DNA from: Comamonadaceae bacterium
GTDB taxonomy: Bacteria; Pseudomonadota; Gammaproteobacteria; Burkholderiales; Burkholderiaceae_C
Direction of reading: 5' to 3'
Length of the DNA stretch: 10,519 nucleotides
NCBI GenBank assembly: GCA_024642025.1
Contig: JAHEBY010000056.1
Coordinates: 1-10,519 of the forward strand
The position numbers and the translations under genes were made by a program. Below are positions 1 to 5,569 of this stretch, in pieces. The first letter of the stretch is position 1. Each line of letters begins with the position of its first letter. Below the pieces are notes generated by a model. It made no database searches, had not been told where the DNA came from, and worked only from the letters and a program-made list of their open reading frames with translations.

Positions 1-589
1 TGTAATGCCACACGTCGCCCCAAGTCCAGTTGGCCAGTGGGTTGAACTTGGTGCGCTCAGGGTTGCTGGCATCCACCAGCGGCACCTCGGCTCGATTCGC
101 GGATTGCTCGCGGCGCAACCCGGTGACCCAGGCCCTTTTGCCTGCCAGCGCGCGCGCCAATGGCTCCATCTTGCGAATGTCGCAGCAGGCTTTGCGCAGT
201 GCAATGCTTTTGTACATGGCGTCTTTGCCCTCGCGGGAAACGAACTGCACCACGGCCTCTCCCAACGGTTTGTAAACAGATACCCGCGCCCGGGAGGCCG
301 CCTTGAGTTGCTGCAGCACCTGCAGCGTCTCCTTGTGAAACTGTCCGGTGTCCAGCACGAAGATTCCAATGTCCAGCTGCATCGTGTTGATGAGGTGGCT
401 GACAACCATGTCCTCAGCGCCCAGGCTATTCGCCTGTGTGATCAGGGAATAACCCTGCGCTGCATACCCTGTCGGATGAGCATATTCAGCGGCAGCCTGC
501 AACAGCAGGGTTTGTGTGGCGGCAAGTTTTGCTCCAAAGTCTGGAGAAGGGCGGGCGTGAAGTTCGATCGCGCTCAAGTTGCGGCTCAT
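1..589 (-). CDS. cysH: Phosphoadenosine/adenosine phosphosulfate reductase CysH (partial, C-terminus off the left edge)
   Basis: Reduces activated sulfate (APS or PAPS) to free sulfite in the cytoplasm during sulfate assimilation. 196 residues are visible. They include the nucleotide-binding SLGAED stretch (residues 56-61), LDTG (79-82), the RKACCDIRKMEPL segment with the Cys pair at 135-136, VTGLRREQS (155-163) and KFNPLANWTWGDVW (181-194). The Cys-Cys pair is the half-signature of the 4Fe-4S class that usually prefers APS. The second Cys pair would lie beyond the edge, so the substrate cannot be settled here. The ATG start overlaps the stop of the DUF934 gene by 4 bp (ATGA), with a strong GAGGGGG ribosome site 7 nt upstream, which suggests translational coupling. 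It is the last visible gene of the sulfite-reduction operon; cysD/cysN would be expected next, outside the window. Confidence 0.95.
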   Translation of the reverse strand, partial: MSRNLSAIELHARPSPDFGAKLAATQTLLLQAAAEYAHPTGYAAQGYSLITQANSLGAEDMVVSHLINTMQLDIGIFVLDTGQFHKETLQVLQQLKAASRARVSVYKPLGEAVVQFVSREGKDAMYKSIALRKACCDIRKMEPLARALAGKRAWVTGLRREQSANRAEVPLVDASNPERTKFNPLANWTWGDVWHY

Positions 590-1023
590 ATCGAGGCCCC
601 CTCGTTAACGAACCCGGCAGGCGCGGGCTGTGGCTGGGCCACAAACAGCGGCTGCGCCTGCACCGCGTCGCCCTGGTAAAAAGCGCTGTAACGGTCAAAC
701 TGAGCCTGTGCAAACGCCAGATTCTGGTCAGCCCGCAGCACGGCGGCATCAAATCCCGAGCGCTGCATCTGCACCAGTTGGTCAATCAGTACATCACCCG
801 TGGCGCGGATTTCGCCTTTGAACCCCAAGCGCCTGCGCAGCATGAAGGCCTGGCTGTAGGCGCGTCCATCGGTGAATTTGGGGAAGTTCAGGTCGATGCG
901 GGTCACGCCCTGCAACGCCGCCGTGCGTGGGTCTTCTGTATTGGGCAGCGCCAATGTTTGTGCATCATTTTGGCCTTCAGCCCCCGTGAAATAATCGTTA
1001 GCAGCTATTAATTTCATAGTCAT
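586..1023 (-). CDS. DUF934 family protein of the cys operon
   Basis: A 145-residue soluble protein of the DUF934 family, which is almost always encoded between sulfite reductase and CysH in proteobacteria. Its biochemical role is unsettled; an accessory or electron-transfer-related role in sulfite reduction is only a guess from context. The family hallmark is seen at residues 50-92: FTDGRAYSQAFMLRRRLGF, then GEIRATGDVLIDQL and a GFDA motif. No signal peptide, membrane segment or metal-binding Cys is visible. The start at 1023 is supported by GAGGA 8 nt upstream, which itself overlaps the cysI stop region; the second Met (1017) is too far from it. It lies 11 bp after cysI and overlaps cysH by 4 bp. 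The first residues (MTMKLIAAND) are encoded by a sequence resembling an interspersed repeat. Confidence 0.9.
   Translation of the reverse strand: MTMKLIAANDYFTGAEGQNDAQTLALPNTEDPRTAALQGVTRIDLNFPKFTDGRAYSQAFMLRRRLGFKGEIRATGDVLIDQLVQMQRSGFDAAVLRADQNLAFAQAQFDRYSAFYQGDAVQAQPLFVAQPQPAPAGFVNEGASI
998..1019 (-). repeat. Repeat-like sequence overlapping the DUF934 gene start
   Basis: Read on the minus strand, CTATGAAATTAATAGCTGCT resembles one arm of the short interspersed repeats recalled from Comamonadaceae. It begins just inside the DUF934 start codon and encodes MKLIAAN. It shares the AGCTGCT core and the CTA-to-core spacing with the copy inside cysI. Chance coding similarity cannot be excluded. 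Confidence 0.3.
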
Positions 1024-1034
1024 TTGTGGTGTCC

Positions 1035-2852
1035 TCAGCCTTCCTGCACGTCCAGCGCAAAGCCGCTGACCTTGGGCAATGTGTGCAGGTCTTCGCGTTT
1101 GTCAGCCAAGCGGGCCGAATTGGCTGCGGCTTTGAAGGTGTCAAACCCAACACGCTTCAAGGTGTCGATAAACGTCTCGCGCCCATCGCGGTTCAACCGA
1201 AATGTGTCCAGCAGCGCCTCAATGACGCCAGGCACTTCGGCGGCGCCGAACGAAGGCCCAACGACCTTGCCCGCCGCCGCAGCACCACTTAAAGTTGAGC
1301 CGTCGGAGCCACCGAGCGACACCTGGTACCACTCCTTGCCGTCTTTATCCACGCCCAGAATGCCGATGTGCCCGCTGTGGTGGTGGCCGCAGGAGTTGAT
1401 GCAGCCACTGATGTGCAGGTCAATCTCGCCCAGGTCATGCAGCTCGTCCATGTCCTGGTAGCGCTCAGTGATGGCGGCGGCAATCGGGATGGATCGGGCA
1501 TTGGCCAGCGCGCAAAAGTCACCGCCAGGGCAGGCGATCATGTCGGTCAGAAGCCGCACATTGCTGCGGGCCAGGCCTGCGTGGGTGGCGGCCAGCCACA
1601 GCGCGGGCAGGTCCGTTTCGCGCACCCAGGGCAGCAGCAGGTTCTGGTCGTGGGTGACGCGCACTTCACCGGCACTGAATTTTTCGGCCAGGTCAGCGGC
1701 CGTGTCGAGCTGGTCAGCGCTGGCATCCCCAGGCGCCTGCCCGAGCCGCTTGTAGGAAAGCGTGACGCAGCGCAGCGCCGGGTCTTTATGGGCCGCGACA
1801 TTCTGCTGCAGCCAGCGGTCAAAATCCTTCTGCCGAGCTTCGGGGATTGCTACAGAGTCAGGAGCTGCTTGTGCATAGGCCATGAGGGCTGGAGGCACGA
1901 AACATGCTGAAACACGATCCAGCTCGGCCTGAGTGATGGTGTGCGGGGCGCCGTCTTGCTCGATGATCTGGCGATATTCGGCTTCCACCTCGTCTATATA
2001 GCGCTGGCCTTCGGCCTTCACCAGAATCTTGATGCGCGCCTTGTAGAGGTTGTCGCGGCGGCCCCACCGGTTGTAGACCCGCACCACAGCCTCCAGAAAA
2101 TTCATGATCTGGTTCCATGGCAGAAACTCGCGCACCACGGTGCCGGTGATCGGCGTGCGGCCCATGCCACCCCCGACCAGCACGCGAAAACCCAGCTCTC
2201 CAGAGCTGTTTTTGATCAAATGCAGGCCCACGTCGTGCCAATAGGTCGCGGCACGGTCCGCCGTGGCCCCGGTGATGGCGATCTTGAACTTACGCGGCAA
2301 AAACGCGAACTCGGGGTGCAGCGTGCTCCATTGGCGCAGGATTTCGGCAAACGGGCGCGGGTCGGCAATCTCGTCAGACGCCACACCGGCTTGTTCGTCG
2401 CTGGTGATGTTGCGGATGCAGTTGCCGCTGGTCTGAATGCCGTGCATGTCCACCGTGGCCAGCAGGTCCATCACATCGGCGCTTTTTTCCAGTGGAATCC
2501 AGTTGAACTGCACGTTTTGCCGCGTGGTGAAATGCCCATAGCCAATCGGCAAATGCGTGGTGCCCCAGGTGGCCTGAGTGCCAATGGCCTTGTCGAAAAC
2601 TTCTTTGCTGGGCTGATCAAACTCGCGGGCAATGCGGGCCAGCACGCGAAGCTGTTTTGCCGACAACTCGCCATAGGGTACGGCCACGCGCAGCATGGGC
2701 GCGTAACGCTGGATGTACCAGCCGTTTTGCAGGCGCAACGGGCGGAAGTCCTCGTCAGTCAGCGTGCCCGCGAGGTTGCGCGTGAGCTGGTCGCGGTGCT
2801 GCTCGGCACGTGATCGGATGAACTGGCGGTCAAAGTCGGTGTATTGGTACAT
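1035..2852 (-). CDS. cysI: Sulfite reductase hemoprotein (CysI-type nitrite/sulfite reductase)
   Basis: Catalyses the six-electron reduction of sulfite to sulfide in the cytoplasm using a siroheme coupled to a 4Fe-4S cluster. The 605-residue chain has the expected two-fold ferredoxin-like/heme repeat. RQNVQFNW (111-118) and NCIRNIT (144-150) belong to the first half, and GGGMGRTP (227-234) follows the PRKFKIAITG anion-binding segment (186-195). The cluster/siroheme ligands are CPGGDFC (Cys441, Cys447) and CINSC (Cys484, Cys488). Length fits the ferredoxin-type or stand-alone beta subunit; no flavoprotein subunit (cysJ) is adjacent, so the electron donor is unknown. The start MYQYTDFDRQF matches what I recall of family members, although no purine-rich ribosome site precedes it. 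Residues about 325-336 look like an in-frame repeat insertion in a variable linker. A nitrite reductase role is possible but unlikely beside cysH. Confidence 0.94.
   Translation of the reverse strand: MYQYTDFDRQFIRSRAEQHRDQLTRNLAGTLTDEDFRPLRLQNGWYIQRYAPMLRVAVPYGELSAKQLRVLARIAREFDQPSKEVFDKAIGTQATWGTTHLPIGYGHFTTRQNVQFNWIPLEKSADVMDLLATVDMHGIQTSGNCIRNITSDEQAGVASDEIADPRPFAEILRQWSTLHPEFAFLPRKFKIAITGATADRAATYWHDVGLHLIKNSSGELGFRVLVGGGMGRTPITGTVVREFLPWNQIMNFLEAVVRVYNRWGRRDNLYKARIKILVKAEGQRYIDEVEAEYRQIIEQDGAPHTITQAELDRVSACFVPPALMAYAQAAPDSVAIPEARQKDFDRWLQQNVAAHKDPALRCVTLSYKRLGQAPGDASADQLDTAADLAEKFSAGEVRVTHDQNLLLPWVRETDLPALWLAATHAGLARSNVRLLTDMIACPGGDFCALANARSIPIAAAITERYQDMDELHDLGEIDLHISGCINSCGHHHSGHIGILGVDKDGKEWYQVSLGGSDGSTLSGAAAAGKVVGPSFGAAEVPGVIEALLDTFRLNRDGRETFIDTLKRVGFDTFKAAANSARLADKREDLHTLPKVSGFALDVQEG
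1845..1878 (+). repeat. Diverged interspersed repeat inside cysI
   Basis: The plus strand carries a GCTACAGAGTCAGGAGCTGC-type core. It resembles the short AGCTGCT repeats that I recall as abundant between genes in Comamonadaceae. It aligns without gaps, 14/24 from CTA onward, with the repeat-like sequence at the DUF934 start. On the minus strand it is read as CysI residues about 325-336 (AYAQAAPDSVAI), an Ala-rich linker. The family assignment rests on memory of the repeat, not a search. Confidence 0.35.
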
Positions 2853-2892
2853 AAAAGGCGGGGAGAAAATCAGTCTTCAGGGGTGATGCGCT

Positions 2893-3684
2893 TCAGAGCG
2901 CGATGAGCTTCACACCGGCGTAGGCCAGCAGCACAGAAAGCAGGGAGCGAATCACACGTTCGGGCGTTTTGAACATCAGGTGCGAACCCACCCAGATGCC
3001 GGGCAGCGAACCCGCCAGCAGATAGGCCAGCATCGACCAATCGACAGAGCCGAGCGACGCATGGCCTAAACCCGCCACCAGCGTAAGCGGTACGGCATAT
3101 GCAATGTCGGCCGCCACGATGCGAGGAAGGGGCAGCAAAGGGTAGAGCAGCATCAGCACGGTGACGCCAATGGCACCCGCACCTACGGACGTGAGTGTGA
3201 CCAGCGTGCCAATCAGCGCGCCAAACAGCAGCGGCAGGCTCCAGTGACGCGGGCGGGCGGCCAGCGCCTCCTGCCCATGGGCAATAGCGAGTGGCGCGGC
3301 CTTGCCACGAAGGACCTTGTACAACGTGGCGGCGGCGGTGAGCAGCAGGGCGCCGCCCAGCGCAGAAGTCATGACGGCCTGCATCTGCGCATGGGCTGGC
3401 CCGAGTTGTTTCAGCAACAACAGCGTCAACAAGGATGCTGGAATGCTGCCCGCAGAGAGGTGGAGCACCACACGCCACTCAACCTGCTTGGCCCGCGCCA
3501 GCTTGACGGTGCCGCCCATTTTCGTGAACGCGGCAAAGAGCAGGTCAGTGCCTATGGCCAGATACGGTTTGATGCCAAATAAAAATATCAGGATGGGCGT
3601 CATCAGTGAGCCGCCGCCCACCCCGGTGAGGCCGATCACCAGACCCACAAAAAAACCAGCAAAAACGAACGCGACATCGTGCAT
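2893..3684 (-). CDS. TauE/SafE family (sulfite) exporter, inner membrane
   Basis: A 263-residue polytopic inner-membrane protein of the TauE/SafE/DUF81 family, members of which export sulfite, sulfoacetate or related anions. The family's two-fold repeat is visible. The first half has GLTGVGGGSLMTPILIFLFGI (18-38) and AIGTDLLFAAFTKMGG (43-58). The second half has SVGAGAIGVTVLMLLYPLLP (166-185) and ADIAYAVPLTLVAGLGH (192-208). About seven or eight hydrophobic segments span the chain, and a charged loop at 123-147 separates the halves. It is the first gene of the minus-strand cys block, 40 bp before cysI. Export of surplus sulfite made by CysH is therefore the natural reading, though the substrate is inferred from context. 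No clear ribosome site precedes the ATG. Confidence 0.88.
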   Translation of the reverse strand: MHDVAFVFAGFFVGLVIGLTGVGGGSLMTPILIFLFGIKPYLAIGTDLLFAAFTKMGGTVKLARAKQVEWRVVLHLSAGSIPASLLTLLLLKQLGPAHAQMQAVMTSALGGALLLTAAATLYKVLRGKAAPLAIAHGQEALAARPRHWSLPLLFGALIGTLVTLTSVGAGAIGVTVLMLLYPLLPLPRIVAADIAYAVPLTLVAGLGHASLGSVDWSMLAYLLAGSLPGIWVGSHLMFKTPERVIRSLLSVLLAYAGVKLIAL

Positions 3685-3737
3685 GACCCGAACTTTAGGC
3701 GGGCATGCATATATCTCAAACTACATTCTTGTGATGT

Positions 3738-3761
3738 CTTTATTCCAGATTCATATAAAAG
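3738..3761 (-). promoter_or_regulatory. Candidate LysR-type (CysB-like) operator upstream of the tauE-cys operon
   Basis: TTAT (3740-3743) and ATAA (3755-3758) are perfect inverted arms separated by exactly 11 nt, the T-N11-A layout of LysR-type regulator boxes. The centre is about 65 bp upstream of the tauE start. An AT-rich ATATATG (minus strand, about 3708-3714) lies between and could serve as a -10 element. CysB is the usual LysR-type activator of cys operons, so it is the obvious candidate. Binding is inferred, not shown. Confidence 0.4.
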
Positions 3762-3812
3762 ACGGCTTTTTGGCCATGGATGCAGGTCTGGTTGCCACGA
3801 GACCGAAGATTT

Positions 3813-3836
3813 ATTGGGGTCAGACAGCAATTAATT
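3813..3836 (+). repeat. Fragment resembling a GGGGTCAGA REP-type repeat
   Basis: The stretch TTGGGGTCAGACAGCAATTA resembles one half of the REP-like GGGGTCAGA...CAATTAATT repeats that I recall from many betaproteobacteria. No complementary TCTGACCCC arm is found within the gap, so it would be a partial copy. It sits between the divergent cys operon and the DUF4124 gene. Confidence 0.25.
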
Positions 3837-3923
3837 CACGGCGCGTTCAGTGGCTGCTGAATGATGCCCACCCAGGCTCGACGAAAATTATCTGGCCGTA
3901 ATGATTTGGGCCCACTGTCCAGT

Positions 3924-4508
3924 ATGCGATCTATGAAATCAAGCTTCCTGACCACTTCGATTCTTGTTTGCTTTGCGCTGTTATGTTCAACGGGCCACGC
4001 CCAAGGCGTCTACAAATGGGTGGACGCCGAGGGCAAGACACATTACGGCTCGCAGCCCCCGCTGCAAGACAAGGGTAGTGAGCCGGTCAAACTGCGTAAT
4101 AGCAACAACAGTTTTGGCGGGGACAACTACTCGGCAGCCAGGAAGCCAGTGGAATACAACGCGGATGGCACCAAGAAAATTCCAAAGGATGTTCAGGAGT
4201 TGGGCGCCGGCATAGTGAAGGGTCTGAAGAAAGTAGATCCAACAAATGAGCCGCTAAACTGCAATAAAGCGGTAGAAAACGTGCGCGACCAGTTCGATTT
4301 GATGCTCAAGGCCGGCGAGAAAAACCTGAAGGATGGGTATCTGTCGCAGGCGAACTTTGATGTCACCGCGCCAAAGATACGTCAGGCCAGGTCAGAAGTC
4401 ACAGCTACCGACTGTCAGTCCGCCACCGGAGCCAAGAAGTCGTTCTACCAATGCATGAGCAATGACCGCAACCACATCAGCGGCTGCGGGAGCAAATACA
4501 AATTTTGA
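3924..4508 (+). CDS. Secreted DUF4124 domain-containing protein
   Basis: A predicted exported protein of unknown function, 194 residues from this start. An N-terminal signal peptide (MRSMKSSFLTTSILVCFALL onward) ends at a GHA|QG cleavage site near residue 26. A DUF4124 motif follows at once: VYKWVDAEGKTHYGSQPP (29-46), a short beta-rich module common at the mature N-terminus of proteobacterial envelope proteins. The rest is hydrophilic with a mixed helical C-terminal half and four Cys (113, 164, 177, 188), which could form two disulfides in the periplasm. I do not recognise a domain there. In-frame ATGs also occur at 3861 and 3933. Those at 3924 and 3933 give a proper signal peptide, while 3861 would add a non-signal-like extension. 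None has a good ribosome site. The gene is divergent from the cys operon and convergent with the CHRD gene. Confidence 0.8.
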   Translation: MRSMKSSFLTTSILVCFALLCSTGHAQGVYKWVDAEGKTHYGSQPPLQDKGSEPVKLRNSNNSFGGDNYSAARKPVEYNADGTKKIPKDVQELGAGIVKGLKKVDPTNEPLNCNKAVENVRDQFDLMLKAGEKNLKDGYLSQANFDVTAPKIRQARSEVTATDCQSATGAKKSFYQCMSNDRNHISGCGSKYKF

Positions 4509-4516
4509 TGGCGTGA

Positions 4517-4535
4517 TTCCCCTTGAATCGGGGAG
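4517..4535 (+). terminator. Weak hairpin after the DUF4124 gene
   Basis: TCCCC (4518-4522) can pair with GGGGA (4530-4534) around a 7-nt loop, 9 nt after the stop codon. No T-run follows on either strand, so it is at best a weak intrinsic terminator between two convergent genes. Confidence 0.2.
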
Positions 4536-4545
4536 GGGTGCTTTA

Positions 4546-4644
4546 TCAAAATCCATTGCGGCTCAACTCCTGCATACGCTCTTCAAAGTAGCTGCCGACG
4601 GTGTTGCGTTTCGACAGCACAATCTCGCGGCGCGCGCCAGAACC
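4546..4644 (-). pseudogene. Decayed C-terminal remnant of an IPNS-like oxygenase gene
   Basis: Positions 4553-4632 match 5577-5656, the 3' end of the intact oxygenase gene, at 75 of 80 bases counted by eye and with no gaps. Read on the minus strand, the remnant still encodes SKRNTVGSYFEERMQELSRN followed by GF and a TGA. The intact copy has SERYTVGSYFEERMRELSRN followed by GA. Four of the five base differences change an amino acid within this stretch or are conservative swaps (E to K, Y to N, R to Q). Similarity fades after the RREIV codons, and nothing upstream encodes the catalytic core, so no functional protein is possible. The fragment lies immediately downstream of the CHRD stop codon (22 bp), which means the CHRD gene is flanked by direct repeats of this segment. 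Confidence 0.8.
4553..4632 (-). repeat. 80-bp direct repeat, copy A (remnant)
   Basis: This is one of two same-orientation copies of an 80-bp segment, offset by exactly 1024 bp. The five mismatches are all substitutions. Similarity stops sharply at the 5577-side boundary, 5 bp before the intact oxygenase stop codon, and fades more gradually on the other side. Confidence 0.85.
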
Positions 4645-4654
4645 CAACTATTGC

Positions 4655-5200
4655 TTAGTGAACGTGGGGCGTCTCAGCGAGCTGACCGCGGATGGCACCG
4701 GCGGGAAACTTGCTGTTGTGGACGTTGATGTAGAAATTCTGCGGATTTTTCAGGATTCGCTGAACGATACCGGCTTCCTTGGTGGGGAATTTGCCTTCTG
4801 TGGACTCGCTGATGCAGTCGCCAGCCTGTCCGTTCTGGGGCCAGGCCAGAGCGGCAACTACAGGTCCATTGCTGCCCGCAGCACCCTCGTGGATATGAGC
4901 TGCCCGGCCATTGCCTGGCGCCTGAGTCAGTTCTGCCAGCTTGTCGTTTACGACTATCGCATAGCATAGCGTCGCCATGTTTTGGGCGCCGTCGATGCCA
5001 AATACGGTGGCTCGACCACGGGCCTCGGGGTCGCCGGCCATCATGCCCTTCTTGGCAGCGTCGGTGTCAATTTCTTCTACGCCGACCAGGTTGGTCTCCA
5101 GCACTGGGTTCAAATGGCCTGCGTGGGCAACTGGCGCCCAAACGGCATGACCTATCAAGGCCGAGCTAGCGATGGAAAAAAGATGCTTTTTGAGTGTCAT
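4655..5200 (-). CDS. Secreted CHRD domain protein
   Basis: A 181-residue exported protein with a single CHRD domain, a beta-sandwich module first described in chordin and found in bacterial extracellular proteins of unknown function. The signal peptide MTLKKHLFSIASSALIGHAV onward is cleaved after AHA (residues 25-27). The domain's conserved strands are AHIHEGAAGSNGPVV (101-115) and FYINVHNSKFPAGAIRGQL (156-174). Two Cys (79, 129) may pair in the periplasm. An ATG at 5296 would extend the frame, but GGAG 8 nt upstream of 5200 and the signal peptide fix the start at 5200. The gene stands alone, convergent with the DUF4124 gene. It is bracketed by the 80-bp oxygenase-derived repeat, so it may have arrived or been rearranged here relatively recently. 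Confidence 0.85.
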   Translation of the reverse strand: MTLKKHLFSIASSALIGHAVWAPVAHAGHLNPVLETNLVGVEEIDTDAAKKGMMAGDPEARGRATVFGIDGAQNMATLCYAIVVNDKLAELTQAPGNGRAAHIHEGAAGSNGPVVAALAWPQNGQAGDCISESTEGKFPTKEAGIVQRILKNPQNFYINVHNSKFPAGAIRGQLAETPHVH

Positions 5201-5569
5201 GAAGGTATCTCCAAGTTGATGAGTTAAGTGAAACACCCCACAGCAATTTGAGGGACGCTCCCTCCTGGTACGCGCAGAGCGGCCAACTGGATTCAACTTC
5301 TAGAGATTTTTCGCGTCAAAAGTGCAAATTATTTTTAAATGCTTCTCGCCGTTCGAGAAAATAAGTTCTGGATTTGGAATTCCCAACGTGCAAGAGGACA
5401 AATATGGCAATTTGCTGAGACCGTCATGCACAGGCCCTGTTGTCACGCTGCACGACATCTACGCCAGAACATAGGGGCATGATCAGATAGTGTCCGCGGT
5501 CCTCAATATATAGCTATAAACCTATATTCTGCAGGGTCAAATGCCCAATTTGGCTCTGAATTTGATTGC
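5201..5569. other. Non-coding AT-rich gap upstream of the CHRD gene
   Basis: No coding region is supported in these 369 bp. They hold the CHRD ribosome site and presumably its promoter. A 6-bp inverted repeat TTCTCG / CGAGAA with a 5-nt loop (5343-5359) lies about 145 bp upstream of the CHRD start, with A/T-rich DNA (5325-5340) on the gene side. A 10-bp palindrome TATAGCTATA lies at 5509-5518. There is no obvious strong hairpin plus T-run to terminate the oxygenase operon that ends at 5570. The base composition is visibly more AT-rich than the flanking genes. Confidence 0.6.
5343..5359. repeat. Inverted repeat upstream of the CHRD gene
   Basis: TTCTCG (5343-5348) and CGAGAA (5354-5359) are perfect 6-bp arms around CCGTT. 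The repeat lies about 143 bp upstream of the CHRD start codon, beside an A/T-rich tract that could hold the promoter. It could be a regulator-binding dyad. A terminator is less likely because neither side has a good T-run directly after the stem. Confidence 0.3.

Noticed and set aside
1941..2813. Long plus-strand open frame (290 codons) opposite cysI
   Set aside because: It lies wholly antisense to a well-conserved sulfite reductase, and its translation shows no recognisable motif. High GC readily opens such frames.
5201..5296. Upstream ATG extension of the CHRD gene to 5296
   Set aside because: The extension is Arg-rich and not signal-like, and it would bury a proper signal peptide. The internal ATG at 5200 has GGAG at 8 nt.
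5509..5518. TATAGCTATA palindrome as a promoter or repeat copy
   Set aside because: It is only loosely similar to the AGCTGCT repeats and has no matching -35 element, so it is left as a described sequence feature.
5534..5566. Possible terminator after the oxygenase gene (TCAAAT...ATTTGA with an inner GCC/GGC)
   Set aside because: The inner stem is only about 3 bp, the outer arms are far apart, and no T-run follows on the minus strand.
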